Notes under the pieces: generated by a model
What the model was told of the DNA's origin: nothing
Databases searched by the model: none
What the model saw: only the letters and a program-made list of their open reading frames with translations
In this document: piece after piece, positions 1 through 6,223 of the stretch
How positions within the stretch are numbered: the first letter of the stretch is position 1
How the letters are laid out: the number at the start of each line of letters is the position of its first letter
Source of the DNA: Nitrospirota bacterium
Lineage (GTDB): Bacteria; Nitrospinota; Nitrospinia; Nitrospinales; VA-1
Direction of reading: 5' to 3'
DNA: 7,507 nt
Assembly (NCBI GenBank): GCA_003235465.1
Contig: QJWD01000004.1
Coordinates: forward strand, 1 to 7,507
Position numbers and translations under genes: made by a program

Positions 1-1
1 G

Positions 2-835
2 CCCGGCAGCGAGAGCGACCTTCACCGAGTGCGCGCGGAAGGCGGCGATGTGCGAGTGGTGTATTCACCGCTCGATGCCCTCGCCACCGCGCGGGAGAAC
101 CCGGCGAAGCGGGTGGTTTTTTTCGCCGTCGGCTTCGAGACGACGGCGCCGGCCAACGCCTTTGCGCTGTGGCAGGCCGCGCGCGAGGGCCTCGGCAATT
201 TTTCCATGCTGGTTTCGCACGTTCGGGTTCCCCCCGCCATCGCCGCCATTCTCGACTCTCCGGATAACCGGGTGCAGGGGTTTCTCGCGGCGGGCCACGT
301 TTGCGCGGTGATGGGCACGCCCGAATACGAGCCCCTCGTCCGGAAGTACCGCGTGCCCATCGTGCCCACGGGCTTCGAGCCCGTCGACCTTCTGGAAGGC
401 CTTGACCGCGTGGTCCGGCAGCTCGAGGCGGGGGAAGCGCGGGTGGAAATCCAGTACACCCGCGTGGTGACTGAACGCGGCAACACCGCCGCGCAGGAAC
501 GCATCGCCAGCGTCTTTGAGATCTGCGACCAGACGTGGCGCGGCATCGGCCCGATTCCCGCAAGCGGTTTTAGGCTGCGCGAGGAGTTCGCCCGCCACGA
601 TGCGGCGCGGGTTTTCGACGTCGCCAATATCCGGCCCAGGGAACCGGCGGCGTGCATGAGCGGCGACATTCTGCAGGGAAGGATGACCCCCGCCAACTGC
701 CCCGCCTTCGCCCGCGAGTGCACGCCCGAAAACCCGCTCGGCGCCACCATGGTTTCCTCCGAGGGCGCCTGCGCCGCGTTCTATCATTTTGGCCGCCACC
801 AGGCCGAAACCGGCCCGGGCACGAAGGGAGCCTGA
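2..835 (+). CDS. hypD: HypD, hydrogenase maturation Fe-S scaffold protein (5' partial)
   Basis: HypD works in the cytoplasm with HypC as the scaffold on which the Fe(CN)2CO group of [NiFe]-hydrogenases is assembled, accepting cyanide from HypE. The reading frame is open from base 2, so the start codon and roughly the first 90-100 residues of a usual ~370-aa HypD lie outside the window; 277 residues are visible. Visible family marks are the GFETTAP motif (partial residues 44-50) and a C-terminal cysteine block with Cys at 218, 233, 240 and 257, including CTPENPLG and [10 protein letters not shown], which fits the [4Fe-4S] site of the family. The N-terminal catalytic cysteine region is not visible. 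The gene stops 3 nt before hypE and is certainly cotranscribed with it. The only internal start-like codon, GTG at 29, is not the true start, because homology continues upstream of it. Identification is secure. Confidence 0.97.
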   Translation, partial: PGSESDLHRVRAEGGDVRVVYSPLDALATARENPAKRVVFFAVGFETTAPANAFALWQAAREGLGNFSMLVSHVRVPPAIAAILDSPDNRVQGFLAAGHVCAVMGTPEYEPLVRKYRVPIVPTGFEPVDLLEGLDRVVRQLEAGEARVEIQYTRVVTERGNTAAQERIASVFEICDQTWRGIGPIPASGFRLREEFARHDAARVFDVANIRPREPAACMSGDILQGRMTPANCPAFARECTPENPLGATMVSSEGACAAFYHFGRHQAETGPGTKGA

Positions 836-838
836 CCC

Positions 839-1891
839 ATGACCGCAAGGAAAGACGCGCCATCCTGCCCGCTGCCGCACCCGGCAACAGATTCGGTGCA
901 GCTTGGCCACGGCAGCGGCGGGCGGCTGAGCGAAGCGCTCCTCAGGGAGGTGTTTCTGCCCGCGTTCAACAACCCGCACCTGGCGAAACTCAACGACCAG
1001 GCCGCCGTGCCACTCTCCGGCGGCCGCCTCGCCTTCACCACCGACAGCTTCGTGGTGGACCCGCTGTTTTTTCCCGGCGGCGACATCGGCAGCCTGGCGG
1101 TTTACGGCACCGTGAACGACCTGGCGGTGGGCGGCGCCCGGCCGCTCTACCTGAGCGCCGCCTTCATCCTGGAAGAGGGCCTGCCGATGGCCGACCTCAA
1201 GGCCATCGCCCAGTCCATGCAGGCGGCGTGCGTGGCGTCGGGGGTGGCGCTTGTCACCGGCGACACCAAGGTGGTGGGCCGCGGCAAGGGCGACGGCGTC
1301 TTCATCACCACCTCGGGCGTCGGCGCGCTGCCCGGGGAGTGCACGCTATCCTGCGAGCGGGCGAAACCGGGCGACAAGGTCTTGCTGAGCGGCCCCATCG
1401 GCGATCACGGCATCGCCATTCTTTCGGTGCGCGAGGGCATCGCCTTCGAAACCCCGCTTGAAAGCGACAGCGCGCCGCTCGTTCAGCCCATCGCCCGGGT
1501 GCTTGCGGCGAGCCCCGGCGCCCGCTGCCTGCGCGACCCGACGCGCGGCGGCGTCGCCAGCGCCTTGATCGAGATCGCCCGGGCGAGCGGCGTCGGCATC
1601 GAGCTCGACGAGGCCCGCATCCCCATTCGCGATGCGGTGGCGGGCGCCTGCGAACTGCTCGGGCTCGATCCGCTTTACGTCGCCTGCGAAGGCCGGTTTC
1701 TCGCCGTGGTCCCCGCCGAAGAAGCTGAGGCCGCACTCGCCGCGCTCAGGGCCGACCCGCTCGGCCATTCAGCCGCGCTGGTGGGCGAGGTGGTTTCCGG
1801 GGACCCGGGCCGGGTGGTGCTTCGCTCCCGCATCGGCGGCCGGCGGGTGGTGCAGATGCTCGCCGGAGAACAATTGCCGAGAATCTGCTAG
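839..1891 (+). CDS. hypE: HypE, carbamoyl dehydratase / cyanide-ligand synthesis
   Basis: HypE uses ATP to dehydrate the carbamoyl group that HypF places on its C-terminal cysteine. This yields a thiocyanate, from which CN is passed to the HypC-HypD complex. The protein is 350 aa, the normal family length. The PurM/AIR-synthase-like N-terminal half has the glycine-rich LGHGSGG motif (residues 22-28), NDQAAV from residue 52 and the TDSFVVDPLFFPGGDIG stretch. The C-terminal half contains RDPTRGGVASAL. The chain ends in PRIC, so the acceptor cysteine is the last residue (C350), as required for activity. The ATG at 839 is preceded by AGGGAG about 8 nt upstream, placed inside the end of hypD, which supports translational coupling. 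The first ~17 residues are a poorly conserved extension before the conserved core. The next gene, hypA, begins 27 nt downstream. Confidence 0.98.
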   Translation: MTARKDAPSCPLPHPATDSVQLGHGSGGRLSEALLREVFLPAFNNPHLAKLNDQAAVPLSGGRLAFTTDSFVVDPLFFPGGDIGSLAVYGTVNDLAVGGARPLYLSAAFILEEGLPMADLKAIAQSMQAACVASGVALVTGDTKVVGRGKGDGVFITTSGVGALPGECTLSCERAKPGDKVLLSGPIGDHGIAILSVREGIAFETPLESDSAPLVQPIARVLAASPGARCLRDPTRGGVASALIEIARASGVGIELDEARIPIRDAVAGACELLGLDPLYVACEGRFLAVVPAEEAEAALAALRADPLGHSAALVGEVVSGDPGRVVLRSRIGGRRVVQMLAGEQLPRIC

Positions 1892-1918
1892 AATGAGGCG
1901 GTTTCCCGGAGGCGCTCC

Positions 1919-2248
1919 ATGCACGAACTCGGCATCTGCAGAAATATCGTCGCCATCGCCCGCGAACACGCGCGCGGCAAGAGGGTGACGCGGGTGGCGG
2001 TGGAGATCGGCCTTCTTTCGGCGGTGTCGCCGGAGGCGATGCGCTTCTGCTTCGACGCCTGCGCCCGCGGCACCGAGCTTGAAAACGCGCGCCTCGAAAT
2101 CATCGGCGTGCCGGGGCTTCGCGCCTGCCGGGATTGCGGCCAAGAAACCAAGGCGCTGGAGGTGTTCGGCGCCTGCCCCTGCGGTTCCACGAACACGCGC
2201 ACCACGCGCGGACTCGATCTGAACGTCAAGGAAATGGAGCTTACCTGA
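1919..2248 (+). CDS. hypA: HypA, nickel-delivery metallochaperone
   Basis: HypA binds Ni(II) at its N-terminus and, together with HypB, inserts it into the hydrogenase large subunit. The 109-aa chain begins MHELGI, so the nickel-binding His2 and the adjacent Glu3 are present. The EIGLLSAVSPEAMRFCFD segment matches the conserved core. The structural zinc site is unusual: the first pair is canonical C70-x-x-C73, but the second is C86-P-C88-G, one residue shorter than the usual C-x-x-C. The tail LNVKEMEL is typical. The ATG has GGAGG 6-7 nt upstream within the 27-nt gap after hypE. The stop codon TGA shares its final A with the hypB ATG (TGATG), so hypA and hypB are probably translationally coupled. 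Assignment is secure; whether the shortened zinc motif is a known subfamily variant I could not check. Confidence 0.96.
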   Translation: MHELGICRNIVAIAREHARGKRVTRVAVEIGLLSAVSPEAMRFCFDACARGTELENARLEIIGVPGLRACRDCGQETKALEVFGACPCGSTNTRTTRGLDLNVKEMELT

Positions 2249-3105
2249 TGTGCGCCACCTGCGGCTGCGGCCAGACGGATTCTGAACAAGGACATGCCGG
2301 AAACCACGCGCATGAACACGAACACACGCACGATCATGGCCACGCGCATGCGCACAGCCACACGCACGGGCACGATCACCCGCACGATCATGACCACGCG
2401 CATGCGCACGATCACCCGCACGGGCATGAGCCCGCGCCCCGGGACCGCATCGTTAAGCTGGAGCAGGACATCCTGGGAAAAAACCGCCTGCTTGCGCGGA
2501 AAAACCGCGCCTGGTTTAAGGAGCGGGGCATCCTCACCGTCAACCTGATGAGCGGCCCGGGCGCGGGCAAGACCACGCTTCTTGCCCGGACGCTCCCCCT
2601 GCTCGATCAGCCGGTGTCGGTGATCGAAGGCGACCAGGCGACCCAGATCGACGCCGACCGCCTGAAGGCGGTGGGGGCGCGGGTGACGCAGATCAACACA
2701 GGCGCCGGCTGCCACCTCGACGCGGAAATGGTGGCGCGCGGCCTGCTCGCCCTCGACCCGCCCGAGAACTCCATCGTGATGATCGAAAACGTCGGCAACC
2801 TGATCTGCCCGTCGCTGTTCGATCTCGGCGAGTCGGCGCGGGTGGTGATCCTGTCCGCCACCGAAGGCGAAGACAAGCCGCTCAAGTACCCGCACATGTT
2901 CCGCCAGGCGGACCTCATCCTCCTGAACAAAACCGACCTCCTGCCGCATCTCGATTTCGACGCCGAGCAAGCGATTGAGAACGCCCGCCGGGCGAACCCG
3001 GATGTCCCTGTCCTCCGCCTTTCGGCGAGCCGGGGCGACGGGCTGGACGCATGGCTTGGCTGGCTCCTGGCCGGCCTCGAGCGCGCCACGCCCAAAGGGG
3101 CTTGA
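2248..3105 (+). CDS. hypB: HypB, nickel-binding GTPase for hydrogenase maturation
   Basis: HypB is a SIMIBI-class GTPase that couples GTP hydrolysis to nickel transfer with HypA. I chose the ATG at 2248 (285 aa), which overlaps the hypA stop. It gives the family N-terminus MCATCGCG with the high-affinity nickel motif C2-x-x-C5-G-C7; the upstream in-frame extension is only the hypA overlap. Residues 16-60 are a histidine tract with 22 His, strictly every second residue from 20 to 60. The G domain follows: Walker A/P-loop GPGAGKTT (103-110), EGDQATQIDADR, the G-domain metal site C155-H156 plus C187 in NLICP, and the guanine-specificity motif NKTD (227-230). All catalytic elements appear intact. 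The His tract suggests nickel storage or buffering as well as delivery, as described for His-rich HypB proteins. It is the last hyp gene in the window; a kinase gene starts 67 nt downstream. Confidence 0.97.
   Translation: MCATCGCGQTDSEQGHAGNHAHEHEHTHDHGHAHAHSHTHGHDHPHDHDHAHAHDHPHGHEPAPRDRIVKLEQDILGKNRLLARKNRAWFKERGILTVNLMSGPGAGKTTLLARTLPLLDQPVSVIEGDQATQIDADRLKAVGARVTQINTGAGCHLDAEMVARGLLALDPPENSIVMIENVGNLICPSLFDLGESARVVILSATEGEDKPLKYPHMFRQADLILLNKTDLLPHLDFDAEQAIENARRANPDVPVLRLSASRGDGLDAWLGWLLAGLERATPKGA
2293..2427 (+). repeat. Repetitive histidine-codon tract inside hypB
   Basis: This stretch encodes HypB residues 16-60, where CAC/CAT codons alternate with GCG, GAC/GAT, ACG, CCG and GGC/GGG codons. 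It contains internal direct repeats: CACGCGCATGCGCAC occurs at 2341-2355 and again at 2395-2409 (54 nt apart), and CACGATCACCCGCACG occurs at 2371-2386 and 2407-2422 (36 nt apart). Both offsets are multiples of three, so gain or loss of units keeps the frame. This is the pattern expected if the tract grew by in-frame slippage or unequal recombination, and its length may vary between strains. Confidence 0.85.
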
Positions 3106-3130
3106 CGGGGCGGGTTCTCCAAGGCACAAT
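3102..3130 (+). promoter_or_regulatory. Candidate sigma70-type promoter for the sensor kinase gene
   Basis: TTGACG (3102-3107, 5 of 6 consensus bases) is followed after exactly 17 nt by CACAAT (3125-3130, 4 of 6). The -35 box overlaps the hypB stop codon. The predicted transcription start near 3137 would give a leader of about 35 nt before the ATG at 3173. No terminator is visible between hypB and the kinase gene, so readthrough from the hyp operon is also possible. The assignment is inferred from consensus and spacing alone. Confidence 0.5.
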
Positions 3131-3172
3131 CCGTTTTAACATCCACCCACGCTGACTGCGAGCCCAGACTGC

Positions 3173-4129
3173 ATGAAGACAAAATGGCTGCTTTGGAACG
3201 GCCTCACCATTCTCATCATTTTCCTCCTGACCGTGGCCTGGGAATTCGCCCTGGAGGACGTGGTGGGAGAGTGGTTCTTTTCCACCCGCAAAATGGAGAG
3301 CGACAAGGAGCGCTGGGAATACGTTTTCACGTCGGTGGGTTTCGTCGTCGTGGCGCTGATCGTTCCCACCCTGCTCGCTCTAAGGTCCATCGACCGGCGG
3401 GAAAAACTGGCCGCCGAACTCAAGGCCTCGCAGGACCAGCTGGCGCACGCGGAGAAAATGGCGGCGGTGGGCAAGCTTTCCGCCTCGATGGCGCACGAGA
3501 TCAACAACCCGCTGTTCGGCATCCGCAACGTGCTGGAAAAGCTTCGCGAGGAAGCGCCTCTTGAAACCAAGCACCGCCGGTTCGCGGACCTCGCCATCGA
3601 CGAATGCAACCGCATTCACCGCCTCATCCAGCAATTGCACGAATTCTACCGGCCCTCCAGCCTCGCCCTCGAATCCCTGAACATCCACGACCTCATCGAG
3701 GATCTGCTGGTGCTCTTGGGAGACAGCCTGGAGCGCAAGCGCATCCGCCTCGTGCGCAACTACGACGCGGGCCTGCCGCCCATCCAGTGCGTCCCCGATC
3801 AGATCAAGCAGGTGCTGCTCAACCTGCTGCAGAACGCGGAAGAGGCCATCACCGGTGACGGCGGAGAAATCGCCATCAAGACCGGCAGCGGGCATGGGCT
3901 GGTGTGGATCGGCCTTGAGGACAGCGGGCACGGCATCGCGCCGGAGAACCTGGGGCGGATCTTCGAACCCTTCTTCACCACCAAGGCGGAGGTCAAGGGC
4001 ATCGGCCTCGGCCTGTCGGTGAGTTACGGCATCATCAAGGCGCATGGCGGAGACATTCACGTCGACAGCCGCCCCGGCGAGGGCACGCACTTTCGCGTCA
4101 CCCTGCCCATCGAACAAAGCCAGGACTGA
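3173..4129 (+). CDS. Membrane sensor histidine kinase (HPK4-like, orphan in window)
   Basis: A 318-aa membrane histidine kinase expected to autophosphorylate and pass phosphate to a response regulator that is not in this window. Two transmembrane helices (about residues 6-27 and 51-70) flank a loop of only ~22 residues, too small for a folded periplasmic sensor domain. A charged, probably coiled-coil linker (71-98) follows. Next are the HisKA H-box SASMAHEINNPL with phospho-acceptor H108, the N-box NLLQNAEEAI (N221), the G1 box DSGHG (250-254), the F-box FEPFFTT (264-270) and the G2 box GIGLGLS (276-282), so the catalytic core is complete. There is no HAMP, PAS or receiver domain. The Shine-Dalgarno is weak, but the ATG directly begins the first membrane helix and no alternative upstream start exists. 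It lies 67 nt after hypB. A role in hydrogenase or nickel control is possible by position only. Unlike HupT/HoxJ-type kinases of H2 sensing, which are soluble with a PAS domain, this one is membrane-bound. Confidence 0.95.
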   Translation: MKTKWLLWNGLTILIIFLLTVAWEFALEDVVGEWFFSTRKMESDKERWEYVFTSVGFVVVALIVPTLLALRSIDRREKLAAELKASQDQLAHAEKMAAVGKLSASMAHEINNPLFGIRNVLEKLREEAPLETKHRRFADLAIDECNRIHRLIQQLHEFYRPSSLALESLNIHDLIEDLLVLLGDSLERKRIRLVRNYDAGLPPIQCVPDQIKQVLLNLLQNAEEAITGDGGEIAIKTGSGHGLVWIGLEDSGHGIAPENLGRIFEPFFTTKAEVKGIGLGLSVSYGIIKAHGGDIHVDSRPGEGTHFRVTLPIEQSQD

Positions 4130-4236
4130 CCCTGCCTCCGCCGGCTGTAAGGAAATCGCCCCTCGGCCGACCAAGGGTCATTGCGCGGATTCCCTCGGCG
4201 GCCCGCCGCATCCCTCAAACCTTATAGAGGCACGCC

Positions 4237-4983
4237 ATGCTTTCCTCCCCGTCGATAAAGACCTGCGCTACGATTTTTGCTCTCCTGTTCACCCTGCTCG
4301 CCGCCTCTTCCACGCTGGCCGGCCCCAGGGAGGAAAAATTTCTCGCCGAGGTCAAGGCCGCCGTCGGCACAGGAAGCGACGAGGCCTTGTGGAAGCTGTT
4401 CAACCTCGAAGGGGTGGAGGAGGACATGAAAAAGCCGCTCGAGAAATACGTCATCAAACGGCTGAGAACGGCGAAGGTTCTGGACGTCGGGGTCGGACCC
4501 TTGCCCGGCGATTACCGCGCGGAATATGTGCTAAACGGCGTCCGCTACCATCCCAACATGAAGCCGCTGGGCCGCGTCACGATATCCTACGAGAAAGAAG
4601 AAGGCGGCGACCATTCGACCAGCATCGCCTACGGGGAAAAGGACGGCCGGCTGTTTTTCATCGGCACGCTGAAGGAAAGGCTGAAGGGCGACCTGCCGCC
4701 CAGCAGGCAGATTCAGGCCATCGTCATCGGCATGGGCCACCCGGCGGTGACCTTCGAGGGGTTCATGATCTACCTGCAGGGGGGAAAACCCATTCGCGAA
4801 AAAATCGAGGACATAAGCGGCGGCAACGCCACCCGCATCGTGCGCGGCGAGGCCATCACCTACCTGGAGGTGCGCCGCACCTCGGCCCACGGGACCCTCA
4901 AGGTGATCCTCTACGAAGACGACGAAAAGCTTTTCGAAACCGAAGCGCGGGAGACGGCGGAACCCATCGTGTTCAGAAAGTGA
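4237..4983 (+). CDS. Secreted/periplasmic protein of unknown function
   Basis: I do not recognise this family. The 248-aa product starts with a clear Sec signal peptide: a short N-region with Lys8, a hydrophobic core around residues 11-23, and a probable signal peptidase I site after STLA (A28|G29). No lipobox is visible, so a soluble periplasmic location is likely. The mature part has an acidic, probably helical segment near residues 30-75 (LFNLEGVEEDMKKPLEKYVIKRL) and then a long stretch of alternating polar and hydrophobic residues that reads as mostly beta strand (for example RVTISYEKEE, GRLFFIGTLKERL, TLKVILYEDDEKLFETEA). The mature part has no cysteine and no catalytic motif I can name. 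The ATG at 4237 has GAGG about 6 nt upstream. The 107-nt gap after the kinase gene (4130-4236) shows no convincing promoter, so it could share the kinase transcript. It converges with the minus-strand gene ending at 5006. Confidence 0.85.
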   Translation: MLSSPSIKTCATIFALLFTLLAASSTLAGPREEKFLAEVKAAVGTGSDEALWKLFNLEGVEEDMKKPLEKYVIKRLRTAKVLDVGVGPLPGDYRAEYVLNGVRYHPNMKPLGRVTISYEKEEGGDHSTSIAYGEKDGRLFFIGTLKERLKGDLPPSRQIQAIVIGMGHPAVTFEGFMIYLQGGKPIREKIEDISGGNATRIVRGEAITYLEVRRTSAHGTLKVILYEDDEKLFETEARETAEPIVFRK

Positions 4984-5005
4984 ACCACGCCCGCCGGTTT
5001 TTGCG

Positions 5006-5308
5006 CTAAGACTTGAAGAGAACACGCCAGATCACGCCGACAAGGACGCCGCCTCCGGCTGCGCCCACCACCGCCACGGCGGCCCAGTACAGGCGCGGCT
5101 TCTCCGCCCTGCGGATGGTGGTTCGTTCGATGCAAATTTCCCCGGCCACCACCGCCTCCCACGCCATGGCCAGGCCAAACCCGCCGAGCGACAGCAACGC
5201 CAGGGGCAACAGCCACGTTTTCGCCTCCTCGCCGCCGGCAAGCCACGCCAGCACGCCGAAAATAATAACCAGCCCAGCAAGGAACCCCATGAGGTATTTG
5301 GGAGACAT
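5006..5308 (-). CDS. Small three-helix membrane protein, unknown function
   Basis: A 100-aa, strongly hydrophobic product with three predicted transmembrane helices: about residues 4-26 (FLAGLVIIFGVLAWLAG), 32-55 (LLPLALLSLGGFGLAMAWEAV) and 74-96 (YWAAVAVVGAAGGGVLVGVIW). The loop between helices 2 and 3 (residues 57-73, ICIERTTIRRAEKPRL) is basic, so it is probably cytoplasmic. I know no family for it. The ATG at 5308 has no obvious Shine-Dalgarno. Met7 is an alternative start but would trim the first helix and has no better signal. The gene lies 62 nt downstream of the UPF0114 gene on the same strand and may be translated from the same transcript. Two other frames over this stretch are also open, but only this one gives a coherent membrane topology, ending in basic residues and a stop. 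Confidence 0.7.
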   Translation of the reverse strand: MSPKYLMGFLAGLVIIFGVLAWLAGGEEAKTWLLPLALLSLGGFGLAMAWEAVVAGEICIERTTIRRAEKPRLYWAAVAVVGAAGGGVLVGVIWRVLFKS

Positions 5309-5370
5309 GGCCCGACTTGTGTAAGTGAAAAGCCCACTTCACCGGGGGAGCGCGGGGCTCTTCGCCTGCG

Positions 5371-5895
5371 TTAATGCGGCTTCGCCCCCTCAGAGATGCG
5401 GTCCATCAGCGCGAAGCACACGCCGCTCAGCACGAAGGCCATGTGCAGCACCACCTTCCACAGGAACATGTCGGTGTTGGCTGCGGTCGGCTCATCGGGG
5501 ATTTCCATGAACACCTGCAACAGGTCGATCGCGGAGATGGCGACGATGGCGCCGATGACCTTGAGCTTGAGGCCGCTGAAATCGATCTTTCCCATCCAGT
5601 CCGGCCTGTCGGCGTGGTCCGCGTCGTCCAGCTTGGAAACGAAAATCTCGTAACCGGAGAAAATAATCATCAGTAGCAGCGAGCCGACCAGCGCCATGTC
5701 CACCAAGGACAGGATGCCGATGATGACCTCGGCTTCGGACGTGGAGAGCGCATGCGAGCCGAGATGGATCAGCTCCTGCATGAATTTGATAAGAAGCAGG
5801 ACGATGCTCGCCACCAGGCCTAGGTAAAAGGGCACCAAAAGCCAGCGGCTCTTGAAGATGACGCCTTCCAGGACTCTCTCGATTTTCTCCAACAT
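5371..5895 (-). CDS. yqhA: UPF0114 / YqhA-family inner-membrane protein
   Basis: The 174-aa protein resembles E. coli YqhA along its length, with shared elements SRWLL-P-Y-GL near the N-terminus, LSLVDM-LVG-LL-M--FSGYE-FVS-LD (about residues 62-90), a W-GK-D segment, a KV---IVAIS--LL-VFM helix and a C-terminal MxxxRxxE-like tail. Four membrane helices are expected (about 19-42, 57-84, 110-130 and 140-165). The biochemical function of the family is unknown to me. I chose the ATG at 5895 because GGGAG lies about 5 nt upstream and the protein then starts MLEKIERVLEG, aligning with YqhA MERFLEN. The longer in-frame start at 5955 adds 20 residues with no homology and no ribosome site. An 8-bp inverted repeat covers the start codon. 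A small membrane-protein gene follows 62 nt downstream. The symbol is used by family resemblance; orthology is not proven. Confidence 0.93.
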   Translation of the reverse strand: MLEKIERVLEGVIFKSRWLLVPFYLGLVASIVLLLIKFMQELIHLGSHALSTSEAEVIIGILSLVDMALVGSLLLMIIFSGYEIFVSKLDDADHADRPDWMGKIDFSGLKLKVIGAIVAISAIDLLQVFMEIPDEPTAANTDMFLWKVVLHMAFVLSGVCFALMDRISEGAKPH

Positions 5896-5925
5896 GGTTT
5901 CTCCCATCAGAAAAAATGAAACCAT
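5894..5925 (-). promoter_or_regulatory. Hairpin/inverted repeat over the UPF0114 start codon
   Basis: ATGGTTTC at 5894-5901 and GAAACCAT at 5918-5925 form a perfect 8-bp inverted repeat with a 16-nt loop. In a minus-strand transcript the downstream arm contains the first two bases of the AUG and the end of the ribosome site, and the GGGA core lies in or at the edge of the loop. A long leader could therefore fold to hide the initiation site. The upstream arm also overlaps a possible -10 box, TAAAAT, on the minus strand (5929-5924). If that box is used, transcription would begin near 5917 and the mRNA would lack the upstream arm, so the repeat would act as a DNA operator instead. No good -35 box is seen at the right distance. 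Confidence 0.45.
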
Positions 5926-6004
5926 TTTAGCCGGGAATGACGATGGGTTCATCAAAAACCTGAGATCGTTGTTCCGCCCGGCCGCCTGGGAACGTGCGAA
6001 AGCA

Positions 6005-6044
6005 AATAAAAACGGCGGCCCCCTAAGGGACCGCCGCTATTTTT
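6005..6044 (-). terminator. Intrinsic terminator-like hairpin, possibly bidirectional
   Basis: CGGCGG-C-CCC (6013-6022) pairs with GGG-A-CCGCCG (6027-6036): nine G-C pairs with a single C-A mismatch and a four-base loop. On the minus strand the stem is followed directly by TTTTTATTT (6012-6004), a strong U-tract. On the plus strand it is followed by CTATTTTT (6037-6044), so it could work both ways. On the minus strand it would end a transcript that comes through 6193-6131. On the plus strand there is no gene ending nearby. It also insulates the UPF0114 gene from minus-strand transcription upstream. Confidence 0.8.
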
Positions 6045-6072
6045 CCTCCACCCGTCCCGTCTCTTTGCTCAC

Positions 6073-6123
6073 CGCAGGCGGGAGCCAGCCGGGTGGGCAT
6101 CACCTTGGATGCCGGGGCCTGCG
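6073..6123 (-). other. Nested inverted repeats, possible structured RNA
   Basis: An outer 7-bp perfect inverted repeat, CGCAGGC (6073-6079) with GCCTGCG (6117-6123), encloses an inner 6-bp perfect one, GGCATC (6096-6101) with GATGCC (6108-6113), which has a 6-base loop. The two stems can coexist. In a minus-strand transcript the structure would lie between the stop of the 20-codon ORF (6131) and the terminator hairpin (6036), filling a 94-nt space with no convincing ORF. I match it to no known riboswitch or RNA family. Chance pairing in GC-rich DNA is a real alternative. Confidence 0.4.
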
Positions 6124-6130
6124 AACGGAG

Positions 6131-6193
6131 TTACCCGTTCATACCGGCGATGATGGCCATCAGAGATAAAAATCCGAGCACGAGGACTGCCAT
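6131..6193 (-). CDS. Possible 20-aa hydrophobic micropeptide
   Basis: ATG at 6193 to TAA at 6131 on the minus strand encodes 20 residues, beginning MAVLVLGFLSLM and ending MNG. Every residue from 2 to 18 is hydrophobic or small, enough for one short membrane helix. A strong Shine-Dalgarno, AAGGGAGAAGCC, puts GGGAG 5 nt before the ATG; it is nearly the same as that of the UPF0114 gene (GGGAGAAACC). Downstream are a nested inverted repeat and an intrinsic-terminator-like hairpin on the same strand, so ORF, structure and terminator could form a transcript of about 200 nt. A 6-bp palindrome lies 30 nt upstream. I recognise no family. Alternatives are a leader peptide, an sRNA with a chance ORF, or noise; the ribosome site plus the unbroken hydrophobic run make it better than chance. 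Confidence 0.5.
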   Translation of the reverse strand: MAVLVLGFLSLMAIIAGMNG

Positions 6194-6223
6194 GGCTTCT
6201 CCCTTCGTTGAGGATGATGGTGC

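Noticed and set aside
65..979. Minus-strand open frame opposite hypD and the start of hypE
   Set aside because: It results from GC-rich codon usage on the opposite strand; hypD and hypE are unmistakable on the plus strand.
1888..3129. Long minus-strand open frame (413 codons) opposite hypA-hypB
   Set aside because: It is the shadow of hypA and hypB. Its Met/Val/Arg-rich stretch is only the antisense of the HypB histidine codons, and it has no family resemblance or ribosome site.
3154..3172. Direct repeat GACTGC-N7-GACTGC just before the kinase start
   Set aside because: Six-base repeats of this kind are expected by chance and no regulator is suggested.
4181..4228. TTGCGC and TATAGA as a promoter before the secreted protein at 4237
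   Set aside because: The two boxes are over 30 nt apart and the TATAGA lies too close to the start codon, where it overlaps the ribosome site.
4044..5009. Plus-strand open frame of 321 codons across the kinase end and the secreted protein
   Set aside because: It overlaps two well-supported genes in another frame and its translation is a low-complexity Arg/Gly/Pro-rich chain.
5323..5339. Small inverted repeat AAGTG/CACTT between the two minus-strand membrane-protein genes
   Set aside because: It has only five pairs and a 7-base loop, with no adjacent T-tract, so neither a terminator nor an operator is supported.
6036..6105. A 25-codon minus-strand ORF (starts MPTRLAPACG) downstream of the hydrophobic micro-ORF
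   Set aside because: It has no Shine-Dalgarno, its composition is Gly/Arg/Pro-rich, and it runs into the terminator stem.
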